Assembly (NCBI GenBank): GCA_030448105.1
Contig: JAUJNP010000007.1
Coordinates: forward strand, 1 to 64,000
Origin: Acidimicrobiales bacterium
GTDB lineage: Bacteria > Actinomycetota > Acidimicrobiia > Acidimicrobiales > Iamiaceae
Length of the DNA: 64,000 bases
Direction of reading: 5' to 3'
Positions 56,287-64,000 of this stretch are shown here, piece by piece (position 1 is the stretch's first letter; every line of letters begins with the position of its first letter). Under the pieces are notes generated by a model. It was not told the origin of the DNA. It searched no databases and worked only from the letters and a program-made list of their open reading frames with translations. A program made the position numbers and the translations under genes.

Positions 56287-56889
56287 ATGAACATTCGGAG
56301 CGGCGAGCGGTTGGGGATTCTCGGAGGGACGTTCGACCCTCCTCACATCGGCCACATCTCCGCCGCTGTGAACGTTCGCCACGAGCTCGGACTGGACCGC
56401 GTCCTGCTGATGGTCGCCGGCGACCCCTGGCAGAAGCGGGCCCGGCCCTCGTTGACGCCCGCCGCCGACCGCCTGGCCATGGTGCAGGCGGCCGTCGGCG
56501 GCCTCTCGGGCGTCGAGGCCGGGGATCTGGAGGTCCGGCGGAACGGTGCTTCCTACACCGCCGACACCCTGGTGGCCCTCCGCCAGGAGGACCCTGCCCG
56601 GCAGATGTTCGTGGTGCTCGGCCGTGACGCCGCCGCCGGCCTCCTGACCTGGGAACGGGTGGAGGTGGTGCGCGAGCTCGCCACCATCGCCGTGGTGGAC
56701 CGCCCGGGGACCGAAAGGCACGTGCTGCCCACCGGGTTGCCCGTGGTGGAGGTGGCCGTGCCCGGAATCGACGTGTCGAGCAGCGACCTGCGGGCCCGGT
56801 TCGCCGACGGCCGCCCCACCGAGGTGCTGGTGCCTGTCGGCGTCGCCTCCTGCATCGCCGAGCGCCGCCTCTATGGTGTCGGGAGATGA
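56287..56889 (+). CDS. nadD: Nicotinate-nucleotide adenylyltransferase
   Basis: This 200-residue enzyme of NAD synthesis has the nucleotidylyltransferase signature GILGGTFDPPHIGH (HxGH) and the C-terminal VSSSDLRARF (ISxTxxR type). ATG 56287 (MNIRSGERLGILGG) was chosen over the open frame further upstream. The stop overlaps the LytR-like ATG by four bases, starting the conserved nadD-lytR-rsfS string. Confidence 0.95.
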   Translation: MNIRSGERLGILGGTFDPPHIGHISAAVNVRHELGLDRVLLMVAGDPWQKRARPSLTPAADRLAMVQAAVGGLSGVEAGDLEVRRNGASYTADTLVALRQEDPARQMFVVLGRDAAAGLLTWERVEVVRELATIAVVDRPGTERHVLPTGLPVVEVAVPGIDVSSSDLRARFADGRPTEVLVPVGVASCIAERRLYGVGR

Positions 56890-58610
56890 CGCACGAGCCG
56901 CGCCAGCGGGCCGGGCGACCCCGCTCTGCCGCTGCCAACCGCCTGGCCGAGCTCCTGGCGGAGTTCGACCGTACGGCCGAGCCCGCGCCCGCCGCGCCGC
57001 CCCCCCCCCCCACACCACCCCCACCGAACGCGGGCGCACGCGCCCCCCGAGACCCCGCCCCCGCCGCCCCGCCCCCGACGCCGCCGGAACCCCGCCCGCC
57101 CAGCGCCTCTGCCGGAACCGACGGCGCCCGCCCAGCACGGGCGACCCCGCCGTCTCCGGAACCGCCGGCCTCTGCGCCCCGGTGGCCGTACCCGAGCCGG
57201 GCCGGTCCGGGTGGTGCACCGGCCCCGCCGGCCGGCGGCGGGGGCCGCCTGAGTCCGCGGCGCCTCGGCTGCCGCGCTCGGCTGCCGCACCCCCCTGCCG
57301 CACCGCCCGCCCCCGCGCCCCCACCTCCCCCCGAGCCGCCCGCCGCCCCCGAACCCCCTGCGGCGGTGGCGCCGGAACCGCCGGCACCGGCCGCGCCGGT
57401 CCGGGCCGTCGGGCCGTCGCCACCGCCCGGGGAGCGCCACCGTCGGGCGGTCGGGGTGCGATCGGTGGCCTTCGTCACCGCCCTCGTCCTCCTCGTGCTG
57501 GCCATCCCTGCCCTGGGCTACGCGGGGCTGAGCACCATCAAGCGCAGCCGGGCCGGGCAGGTGTTCGACCCCGTCACCGACCCCCGCGCGCCCGGCTACC
57601 GGGCCATCGTCGAGCCCACGCCCACCGCCCTGGTCGTGCAGCGCGACGCCCTGGGCGCACCGGTGGCCCTCACCGCCCTCGCCCTGGGGGCCGGCGAGTC
57701 CGGGGGTACGGTGCTGTTCGTCCCCCTCGACACCAAGCTGGTGAAGCCGGCGTTCTACATCAACACCCTGCGCGCTGCGTACAACCTCTCCAAGGACCCC
57801 GGCCTGGTGGGCCAGACGGCCGGGCTGCTGGGCGTCGGCTTCGAGACGCTGATCGACCTCGACGACGAGGCATGGGCCGATGCGGTCGCCCCCGTCGCCC
57901 CCCTCCTCGTCGACAACCCCGATGACGTCAACGCCGCCGGGAAGTCGTTCCCCGCGGGGCCGATGGTCCTGGCCGCCGCCGACGTGGGGCCATACCTGGC
58001 CGCCATCGAGCCCGGCGAGAGCGACCTCAACCGCCTGATCCGCCACCAACTGGTGTGGGAGGCGTGGCTGAAGGCCATCGCCGCCTCCACCGATGACGAG
58101 CCCGTCCCCACCACCGAGTCCGGCATCGGCCCGTTCGTGCGCACGCTCGCCGCCGGGCCCTCCCGCGTCGACACCATCGACGTGGCGCCGGCCCCCGACA
58201 CGGGGAGCGACGGCCGCCCCCGCTTCCAGGTCGACGTCCAGGGCCTCCGGCGCCAGGTCACTGACGCCATCCCCTTCCCCGTTTCCCCCGGGCTCGGCGT
58301 GCGCTACTCCGTGCGGCTCCTGAACGGGGTGGACGGCCGCAGCATCGACCCCGGGATCGCCTACGACCTGGTCTACGCCGGTGCCCAGATCGACACCATC
58401 GGCAATGCCCGCCGCTTCGGCATCCGGCACACGACCGTCGAGTACCACTCCCGGCGGCGCAAGGCGGCCGCCCAGCAGGTCAGCCTGGTGTTGGGGGGGG
58501 CGCGCCTGGTGTACGACCCTCGCAGCAGCGAGTCGGTCGACCTCATCGTGGTGCTCGGGCGTGACGTGCTGGATCGACCCGGCGCCCGCCAGGGGAGCGG
58601 CGGTGACTGA
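56886..58610 (+). CDS. LytR-like membrane protein with proline-rich cytoplasmic arm
   Basis: This 574-residue protein has about 190 residues of proline/alanine-rich low complexity, one membrane helix (about 195-217, SVAFVTALVLLVLAIPALG), and an extracytoplasmic domain. That domain (PTALVVQRDALGAPVALTAL, then FVPLDTKLVKPAFYINTL) resembles LCP-type cell-wall-ligase folds but lacks the usual arginine/aspartate motif. A C-terminal LytR_C-like part follows (RRFGIRHTTVEYHSRR). It may bind wall polymers. A run of 12 C (57000-57011) lies inside the coding arm. Located between nadD and rsfS as in other Acidimicrobiia-like genomes. Confidence 0.7.
   Translation: MTHEPRQRAGRPRSAAANRLAELLAEFDRTAEPAPAAPPPPPTPPPPNAGARAPRDPAPAAPPPTPPEPRPPSASAGTDGARPARATPPSPEPPASAPRWPYPSRAGPGGAPAPPAGGGGRLSPRRLGCRARLPHPPAAPPAPAPPPPPEPPAAPEPPAAVAPEPPAPAAPVRAVGPSPPPGERHRRAVGVRSVAFVTALVLLVLAIPALGYAGLSTIKRSRAGQVFDPVTDPRAPGYRAIVEPTPTALVVQRDALGAPVALTALALGAGESGGTVLFVPLDTKLVKPAFYINTLRAAYNLSKDPGLVGQTAGLLGVGFETLIDLDDEAWADAVAPVAPLLVDNPDDVNAAGKSFPAGPMVLAAADVGPYLAAIEPGESDLNRLIRHQLVWEAWLKAIAASTDDEPVPTTESGIGPFVRTLAAGPSRVDTIDVAPAPDTGSDGRPRFQVDVQGLRRQVTDAIPFPVSPGLGVRYSVRLLNGVDGRSIDPGIAYDLVYAGAQIDTIGNARRFGIRHTTVEYHSRRRKAAAQQVSLVLGGARLVYDPRSSESVDLIVVLGRDVLDRPGARQGSGGD
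57000..57011 (+). repeat. Poly-C tract of 12 within the coding sequence
   Basis: Twelve consecutive C residues encode part of the proline-rich arm about 40 codons after the start. Slippage here would shift the frame and truncate the protein, either in the cell or in the sequencing chemistry. Confidence 0.9.
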
Positions 58611-58989
58611 GGCGGGACCGCTGGAGCGGTGGGCGGCGGTGGCGGCGCGGGCCTGCGACGCCAAGTCGGGTGATGAGACGGTCGTGCTCGACGTGGGCGA
58701 CGTGCTGGCCATCACCGACGCGTTCGTGATCACGTCGGCCACCAACACCCGCCTCGTGCGCACCATCGCCGAGGAGGTCGAGGAGCAGGTCGTCCTGGCC
58801 GGCGGCCCGAAACCGGCCCGCGTGGAAGGTCTCGACGACCTGCGCTGGGTGCTCCTCGACTACGGCAGCTTCGTGGTCCACGTGTTCCTCGACGAGGCCC
58901 GCCGCTACTACGAGCTGGAGCGCCTCTGGGCCGACGTGCCCCGCCTCGACTGGCGCCTCGTGCCCGAGCCCGCCCGTCGCCCCCGATAG
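58603..58989 (+). CDS. rsfS: Ribosomal silencing factor RsfS
   Basis: This 128-residue protein binds uL14 and blocks subunit joining in starvation. It has the family's AARACDAKSGDETVVLDV, ITDAFVITSATNTRLV and the core DYGSFVVHVFLDEARRYYEL. GTG 58603 (VTEAGPLERWAAV) overlaps the previous gene by eight bases. Usual size. Its link to nadD-lytR suggests growth-rate coordination. Confidence 0.95.
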   Translation: MTEAGPLERWAAVAARACDAKSGDETVVLDVGDVLAITDAFVITSATNTRLVRTIAEEVEEQVVLAGGPKPARVEGLDDLRWVLLDYGSFVVHVFLDEARRYYELERLWADVPRLDWRLVPEPARRPR

Positions 58990-59005
58990 CCGGAGCAGTC
59001 CGTCC

Positions 59006-61156
59006 TCAGCGGGGCTCGGGAGGCGGAGCGTCCAGGATGAGGTCGAGTTGGGCCCCCAGGACCTGGGCCAGCCACCCGGCGTAGGACGTGGTGACGTGGT
59101 TCTGGTCACGCCACACCAGCAGGTTGCCCACAATGACTGGGCAGCCGGTGGGCACGCAGAAGAACGGGGTGACGTCCAGGTAGTCGCCGCCGGCGTCGAC
59201 GACGGCCTTGCGCTCGGCGGGGATGCCGCCGGCGTCGACCGCCCGATCCACGGGCGGGGCGCACGCCCTGTCGTCGTCGAGGTGCTCGGAGAGGCAGTCG
59301 GGCACGTCGCCGCCCTGGTGAGGGGTGGGCCCGAGAACCACCACGCGCGCGCCGGTGGAGCGCACCCTTGCGACGGTGTCAGCCAGGCCTATGAGCCACT
59401 CGGGGCCGTACTCCTGCAACCGGTAGGCAGGCCCGTAGGCCCGGTTCATGCCCAGGATCACCAGCATCGGCCGCTCGGCGGCGATCCGGTCGAGGACTGC
59501 AGCGCGCCATGTGTCGCACTCCCGGTAGGAGCGACCGAAGTTCGGGCTCCAGACCTCGGCGGTGATCGGTGGGCAGGTCGCCTTGGTAGGGACGAAGAGC
59601 TCCCAACCCCGGGCGTCGGCCACCGGTTCGAGCGCCGGGAACCAGGCGGTGGCGTGGGAGTCGCCGTACAGCACGACCCGGGCCCGGGCGCCCTCCCAGC
59701 CGTAGATGCAGCGGTGCAGCCCCGAGTCGGCGAACCCGTTGAAGCAACCGTCGTTGAAGGGCCGGGCCCGGTCCCCGTGGGCCTCCTCGAGCGGCGGATC
59801 GAGGTTGGAGGGCACGGGCGCGGGGCCGACCGATCGCTCGATGCTCGCGGAGATCTGCGCCATCGCCGCCAGTGCGGCCCGGGCCTGCGGATCCACGGTG
59901 GTGGCGGTGGCACCGCCCCGTGTCCCGGGCGGTCCGGCAGGGTCCGACGCCGGCGGGACGGTGACCGGTACGGCGGCGGCCACCTCGCCACCGCCGTGCA
60001 GCGGCGGAACCGTCCTCCACGCCACCAGGCCGCCGGTCGCCGCCATCACGCTGAGCGCGCCCGCCAGTGCCAGGCTGAGCGTCGGCCGTACCGAGAGACG
60101 GGGTGAGAAGCGCACCGGCGCCTCCACCGCCACGACGGTGCTGGCGGAGAGCCCGGCGGCCGCCCCCACCAACAGGAGGCTCTCCCAGGTGCGGAGCGCA
60201 CGTCCGGCGGCGGCGGCGCCGAGCACGAGCAGCGGCCAGTGCCACAGGTACCACGAGTAGGAGAGGCGGCCGATCACCTGGAGCGGCCTCCAACCCAGCA
60301 CCCGGGCGGGGCCGAACCCGCCTCGGCGGACCCCGGCGATCACCACGGCGGCCGTCCCGGCGACCGGGGCCAGGGCGGCAACCCCGGGGAACGCGGTGGT
60401 GGCGTCGAACGCCGTGACCGACCACCCGATCAGCGCCAGTCCCGCCCACCCGACCAGCGCCCCGACCGTCGCCGGTACTCGGCGCAGCACGGGCACGCCC
60501 AGGGCGACGAGGGCGCCCACGCCCAGCTCCCATGCCCGGGTGGGCAGCGAGAAGAACGCCCACGGCTGGGACCGGTCCGTGAGCCACAACGACCCGGCGA
60601 AGGAGACGACGACCAAGCCGCCCAGAGCGGCGGCGGTCGTGGTCACCGAGGGTCGACCGCGCCTCCAGGCCCCCGAGGCGAGCACCAGCAACACCGGCCA
60701 CACCAGGTAGAACTGCTCCTCCACGGCCAAGGACCAGTAGTGCTGGAACGGCGAGGCGCTGCCCATCGACTCGAGGTAGCCGGTCTGCTGCACCGCGAAC
60801 CGCAGGTTGGCGACATAGAGCGCGCTGGCCAGCCCATCCTGGGCGGCGGCTCGTAGCGTCAGCGGGGCCAACCACAGCCACGATCCGACGAGGGTGGCGG
60901 CGATCACCAGCACCGAAGCGGGCACGAGCCGGCGGGCCCGCCGGGCGTAGAACGACCGGAACGACAACCGGCCCTGCTGGCCCAGCTCGCGCCACAGCAG
61001 GCCGGTGATCAAGAACCCGGACACGACGAAGAAGACGTCGACGCCGACGTAGCCACCGGACGCCTGGGTTAGCCCGACGTGGTACAGCACCACCGCCAGC
61101 ACCGCGACCGCTCGCAAGCCCTCGATGTCGGGCCGAAACGACCGCTCGCCTCGCAT
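59006..61156 (-). CDS. OafA/YrhL-type acyltransferase with SGNH domain
   Basis: This 716-residue membrane enzyme has about 11 helices (residues about 10-390), with the acyltransferase-3 start RPDIEGLRAVAVLAVVLYHV and the conserved FFVVSGFLITGLL and YWSLAVEEQFYLVWP. The C-terminal SGNH-type hydrolase-like domain (about 460-716) carries the catalytic Ser in GDSHATAW and an Asp/His pair in RDQNHVT. Such proteins O-acylate cell-surface polysaccharides. ATG 61156 begins MRGERSFRPDIEG; upstream arginine-rich frame is not used. Confidence 0.92.
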   Translation of the reverse strand: MRGERSFRPDIEGLRAVAVLAVVLYHVGLTQASGGYVGVDVFFVVSGFLITGLLWRELGQQGRLSFRSFYARRARRLVPASVLVIAATLVGSWLWLAPLTLRAAAQDGLASALYVANLRFAVQQTGYLESMGSASPFQHYWSLAVEEQFYLVWPVLLVLASGAWRRGRPSVTTTAAALGGLVVVSFAGSLWLTDRSQPWAFFSLPTRAWELGVGALVALGVPVLRRVPATVGALVGWAGLALIGWSVTAFDATTAFPGVAALAPVAGTAAVVIAGVRRGGFGPARVLGWRPLQVIGRLSYSWYLWHWPLLVLGAAAAGRALRTWESLLLVGAAAGLSASTVVAVEAPVRFSPRLSVRPTLSLALAGALSVMAATGGLVAWRTVPPLHGGGEVAAAVPVTVPPASDPAGPPGTRGGATATTVDPQARAALAAMAQISASIERSVGPAPVPSNLDPPLEEAHGDRARPFNDGCFNGFADSGLHRCIYGWEGARARVVLYGDSHATAWFPALEPVADARGWELFVPTKATCPPITAEVWSPNFGRSYRECDTWRAAVLDRIAAERPMLVILGMNRAYGPAYRLQEYGPEWLIGLADTVARVRSTGARVVVLGPTPHQGGDVPDCLSEHLDDDRACAPPVDRAVDAGGIPAERKAVVDAGGDYLDVTPFFCVPTGCPVIVGNLLVWRDQNHVTTSYAGWLAQVLGAQLDLILDAPPPEPR

Positions 61157-61323
61157 CACCCTCCCTGGTCCGCGCTCGTCCCGTGCAGGCCAGGCGAGTA
61201 TCCCACCCTGAAGGATCCATCGAACGCCGCCGGACTGCTCCTGCGGAGCGTTTACGGAGAGGAATTGGCCGCGAGGAAGGAGAAGGCGACAAAGAGGACC
61301 TGGCGAGCCGCCGCCGTGGCACC

Positions 61324-61626
61324 ATGAGGCCGGTGACCGACGACGAAGTGATCGACGACTCCGACCGGACCCGGTTCGTACTGGCACGCGATGGGGAGGA
61401 GGCGGAGCTGGTGTACCGCCGTCACGGGGACCGCCTCGTGCTCGTACACACCGGCGTGCCCGACGCACTCGAGGGCCAGGGGGTCGGCGGCACCCTGGTG
61501 GCGGCGGCGGTGGAACGGGCCGCGGCCGACGGCCTCACCGTGGTGCCCGAGTGCTCCTTCGCGGCGGGGTGGCTCGAGCGACACCCCGAGGAGGCTGCCC
61601 GGGTCACGGTGCACGCCCCCGAGTGA
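61324..61626 (+). CDS. Small GNAT-like acetyltransferase (YjdJ type)
   Basis: This 100-residue protein reads AELVYRRHGDRLVLVHTGVP, then the pantetheine-binding-like GQGVGGTLVAAAVERAAADG and a C-terminal CSFAAGWLERHPE. These short proteins are single-domain relatives of GNAT acetyltransferases; the acceptor is unknown. GTG 61333 is an alternative start. It stands between divergent acyltransferase and convergent OmpA-like genes. Confidence 0.85.
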   Translation: MRPVTDDEVIDDSDRTRFVLARDGEEAELVYRRHGDRLVLVHTGVPDALEGQGVGGTLVAAAVERAAADGLTVVPECSFAAGWLERHPEEAARVTVHAPE

Positions 61627-61645
61627 GCGGCGCCGGCCGGTCGGC

Positions 61646-62500
61646 CTAGGGCATGATCCCCTCGAGGGTGCCCTCGATGCGCCGGTTGCGCATCCGCCCC
61701 TCCAGGGTGGAGTTGTCGGCGATGGGTTCCGCCTCGCCCCGGCCCACCGCCTTGATGCGGTTGGCGGGGATGCCCTTGGAGACCATGTAGTCGACGATGG
61801 CCTGGGCCCGCTGGAGGGAGAGCCGCTGATTGAAGGCGGTGCTGCCCGAGCTGTCGGTGTGACCGGTGATGACCAGGGTGGCCTCGGGGACCTTCTCGAG
61901 GGCGTAGGCGCCGATGGCAAGGAGGCGGTCGAATTTGGGATCGATCGCCGCCGAGTTCAGCGGGAAGGTGAACTGCTCCTCGACGATCACCCGGGCAGGA
62001 CCCGCCGGCGCGCGCGGGTCGAGGGTCATCTCCACCACCACGTTGCCCTCGCCCAGGACCATGATCGCCTTGCGCACGTAGCCCTCGGCGACCTGGACCG
62101 AGGGCACTGATCCCCGCAGGTAGAGCTTGCCCGCGCGGAACACGCCGAACGGCGCTTGAGGGCGGGAGTTGGGGTCGGCCCGCGGGAGCTCGAGCCCTGT
62201 CGCGCCGGGTGCCGTGGTCGAGGTGGTCGACGTCGAGGCGGATGTCGGCGGTGCCGAGGAGGTCGACCGGGGCGCGGTCGACCTGGGTGCGGTGGTGGAC
62301 GAGGTCGGCTTCGAGCCGGCCGCGCCCTTCGCACTGGCGCGGGCGGCGGGTTCGTCGGCCCCGTCGCCGCTGCGGGCGAGCGCCACGGCGCCCAGCAGCA
62401 GCACCACCACCGCAGCCCCCATGACCAACGGGCGAAAGCGGTCGACCCCGTGCGCCGCCGCTTGGTCGGAAGGTGGATACGGCCGATCGTGACCGTTCAT
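61646..62500 (-). CDS. OmpA-family peptidoglycan-binding protein
   Basis: This 284-residue protein has a membrane anchor (about 25-43, PLVMGAAVVVLLLGAVAL), a Ser/Thr/Ala-rich linker (about 55-100), and a C-terminal OmpA-like domain (about 170-284). The signature ITGHTDSSGS and QRAQAIVDYMVSKGIP bind meso-diaminopimelate in peptidoglycan. It tethers the membrane to the wall in an organism without need for an outer-membrane porin. It is transcribed towards the small acetyltransferase gene. Confidence 0.93.
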   Translation of the reverse strand: MNGHDRPYPPSDQAAAHGVDRFRPLVMGAAVVVLLLGAVALARSGDGADEPAARASAKGAAGSKPTSSTTAPRSTAPRSTSSAPPTSASTSTTSTTAPGATGLELPRADPNSRPQAPFGVFRAGKLYLRGSVPSVQVAEGYVRKAIMVLGEGNVVVEMTLDPRAPAGPARVIVEEQFTFPLNSAAIDPKFDRLLAIGAYALEKVPEATLVITGHTDSSGSTAFNQRLSLQRAQAIVDYMVSKGIPANRIKAVGRGEAEPIADNSTLEGRMRNRRIEGTLEGIMP

Positions 62501-62564
62501 CGGTTACCTCGCAGCTCGCCGGTGCCTCACCGGGTTGTGGGGCGTTCTCCCATTTCGGGGCGGC

Positions 62565-62891
62565 CTAGAGCGAGGACGGCGGTGGGTCAGAATGACGGAC
62601 GCCAGCGGCGTCCTCGACGTGCTCGGTCCACCGGTTACCGTCGTACCACCGCTTGGCGAAACGGCTCGACGGGTCGGCGGCCCACCGCCCGGTCGCCTTC
62701 GGCTGCTCGACTTGGCGCTGCTGGGCCGCAAGCTGCGCCTGGAGGGCCGCCTGCTGGGCCGCTGCCTGTTGAACTGCCATCTGGGCCTGCTGGATCGCCG
62801 CCGTGGTGGCAGCCTCACCCTGGGCCGAGAGCAGGCGCGTCTGCTCCCTGGTGGCTCGAAGCTGCTTCTTGTCTCGTCGTCGCTCACCCAT
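62565..62891 (-). CDS. DUF2510-containing small protein
   Basis: This 108-residue protein has a charged N-terminus, an Ala/Gln-rich helix (about 28-60), and the DUF2510 motif WAADPSSRFAKRWYDGNRWT near the end, a short strand-turn unit found in many actinobacterial membrane and surface proteins. There is no membrane helix here. Function unknown. Confidence 0.75.
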   Translation of the reverse strand: MGERRRDKKQLRATREQTRLLSAQGEAATTAAIQQAQMAVQQAAAQQAALQAQLAAQQRQVEQPKATGRWAADPSSRFAKRWYDGNRWTEHVEDAAGVRHSDPPPSSL

Positions 62892-63131
62892 GGCCGCGGA
62901 CGGTAATGCGTTATCGACAACGCCGCCACGGTCCGGGGCGTGGACGGCCGCTGCGATCGCCGACGCCGTTCAGCCCCAGGAGCAGGTTCTCCGGTCCGAG
63001 GCCTGACGTAGCGACTGCGCCAGATCTGCCGTTGCGCCGCTCGCCCTCGTGACGAAGGGGTGGCCAATTCAGACTTCCAACGGGTTGGCAATCCGAAAGC
63101 CACTCTCCTCGGGATGGGGAATTTCCCACAT
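62892..63131. other. Intergenic region without recognised gene
   Basis: The 240 bases between the DUF2510 and Ltp genes are less GC-rich than the average and contain no convincing gene, tRNA or hairpin. It presumably carries the promoter of the DUF2510 gene and the terminator of the Ltp-repeat gene. Confidence 0.5.
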
Positions 63132-63875
63132 CTAGAGCCCTGTGGTGCTGACGCCGTACTCAGCCTCTGCCTGTGTGAAACCCTCAAAGACCAGTTGATC
63201 AATCAGACCACTACGTGAGAAGGACGAGTACTCCAGATACTTCTTGGCCATCTTCGCAGCCTGCTCGTTCCAATCCGCGTTCAGGGCATCCACGCCGTAG
63301 GTGGCGTCCTCCGGTGAGAAGCCCTCAAACTCCAGTTGCTTGATCAGGCCACTACGTGAGAAGGCCGAGTACTCCAGATAGTCCGCGGCCGTCTGACGCG
63401 CGTTCCTCTGGCTGACCGTCTCGCCAGCCTCGGGTCCCTCGGGGGGAGGGGGCGGTGGAGGCGGAGGCGGAGGCGGTGGCGGAGCGGTCGTTGGGGGCGG
63501 CGGTGGCGCAGTGGTGGTCGTCGTGGTGGGCGGCTTCGTCGTGGTGGTCGTCGTTGTCGGCTCGGTCGTCGTCGTCGTTGTCCGCTCGGTCGTCGTCGTT
63601 GTCCGCTCGGTCGTGGTCGTCTCCTCATCCTCCACGAGTTCTGTAGACACTCGCTCGTCGTCCTCGGAGTCGCCGAAGATCGCTCCGACGACGATCAGGA
63701 CTACAGCGAGGGACATGCAGATCCCAAGGGGTATGAGGAGCGCCTTGAAGCCGCCTTGCTTCAACTTCTGAGGCGGCCGAGGAGGAACGTAACGCTGCCC
63801 TTGCTGCCACCCGTGTTGCGGTGGCTGCTCTGGCCCGCCGGGAAAGCCCGATGGAGGCGGTGCCGTCACATTCAT
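63132..63875 (-). CDS. Membrane-anchored protein with two Ltp-like repeats
   Basis: This 247-residue protein has a proline-rich N-terminus, one membrane helix (about 48-68, ALLIPLGICMSLAVVLIVVG), a long Thr/Pro linker, and two copies of a helix-rich repeat (AADYLEYSAFSRSGLIKQLE and AKKYLEYSSFSRSGLIDQLV, both with F EGF). This is the Ltp family first known from a phage lipoprotein that blocks superinfection by preventing DNA injection. No lipobox is present. ATG 63875 (MNVTAPPPSGF) fits; nothing else is seen in the remaining 125 bases. Confidence 0.85.
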   Translation of the reverse strand: MNVTAPPPSGFPGGPEQPPQHGWQQGQRYVPPRPPQKLKQGGFKALLIPLGICMSLAVVLIVVGAIFGDSEDDERVSTELVEDEETTTTERTTTTTERTTTTTTEPTTTTTTTKPPTTTTTTAPPPPPTTAPPPPPPPPPPPPPPEGPEAGETVSQRNARQTAADYLEYSAFSRSGLIKQLEFEGFSPEDATYGVDALNADWNEQAAKMAKKYLEYSSFSRSGLIDQLVFEGFTQAEAEYGVSTTGL

Positions 63876-64000
63876 CCCCCCGTGACTCCGTTCGACGCCG
63901 GTGCGGCGCCGAGAACGGCACCGTACACCTGCCGAATACGGACATCCAGCGCCCACTATGGGTGCGGGCGCTACCGCTGCTCCCTCGCACTATCAGTGCC

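Noticed and set aside
63400-63620. Low-complexity GTCGTCGT-type sequence considered as a regulatory repeat
   Set aside because: It encodes the Thr/Pro stalk of the Ltp-repeat protein in frame; codon repetition explains it.

Overview
The window is very GC-rich DNA from an actinobacterium, most probably a member of the Acidimicrobiia. The reasons are GTG starts and four-base stop/start overlaps throughout, a SEC-C-tailed methionine aminopeptidase, class II DAHP synthase, an F420-type luciferase-like oxidoreductase, Tat and LGFP-repeat proteins, and actinobacterial core gene strings (tig-clpP-clpX, mreBCD-mrdA-rodA, rplU-rpmA-obgE-proB, nadD-lytR-rsfS). The taxonomic call is inference from gene content only. 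Several genes share a leaderless layout, with a TAnnnT -10 element only 6-11 bases before the start codon.

Layout. 0-2.7 kb: 3' end of a glycosyltransferase, decayed transposase and membrane-protein remnants, a channel-like membrane protein and tRNA-Gly. 2.7-7.0 kb (minus): a methylamine-utilisation-like redox operon encoding a MauE-like membrane protein, a MauD-like thioredoxin-fold protein, two unknown proteins and a Tat-exported protein that fuses a cysteine-rich MauA-like domain to LGFP wall-binding repeats. 7.0-15.5 kb (plus): trigger factor, ClpP, ClpX, folylpolyglutamate synthase, methionine aminopeptidase, a sigma factor with its membrane partner, and Ndk. 15.6-26.8 kb: the rod-shape and elongation operon, a radical-SAM pair, RNase E/G, and L21/L27. 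26.8-32.4 kb: dipeptidase (minus), a TadE/TadG-like pair, ObgE and ProB.

32.4-41.7 kb (minus): PspA, MurJ and a tightly packed set of envelope-stress-like genes (coiled-coil membrane protein, solute-binding/VWA lipoprotein, second binding-like protein, TerB/CbxX-type AAA ATPase), then small genes. 41.9-45.1 kb: ProA, a GlxA-type regulator and a glyoxalase-fold protein. 45.2-47.6 kb: a MoxR ATPase/VWA pair behind a palindromic operator. 47.6-55.0 kb (minus): GH15 hydrolase, a luciferase-like oxidoreductase, sulfate-assimilation genes and DAHP synthase. 55.3-59.0 kb: a SigA-family sigma factor, NadD, a LytR-like protein and RsfS. 59-64 kb: O-antigen acyltransferase, small acetyltransferase, OmpA-like, DUF2510 and Ltp-repeat surface proteins.

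Sequence quality matters here. mreB, the radical-SAM gene, the VWA gene, cysH and the oxidoreductase are all broken by indels, many in G/C runs. Around 50.6-51.1 kb a noisy second copy of the cysH end and oxidoreductase start sits between the better copies. I read most of this as base-calling or assembly error rather than gene death, but raw reads are needed to decide. The best candidate for something undescribed is the MauE/MauD/MauA-like-LGFP operon. Second is the PspA/MurJ/VWA/AAA envelope module.
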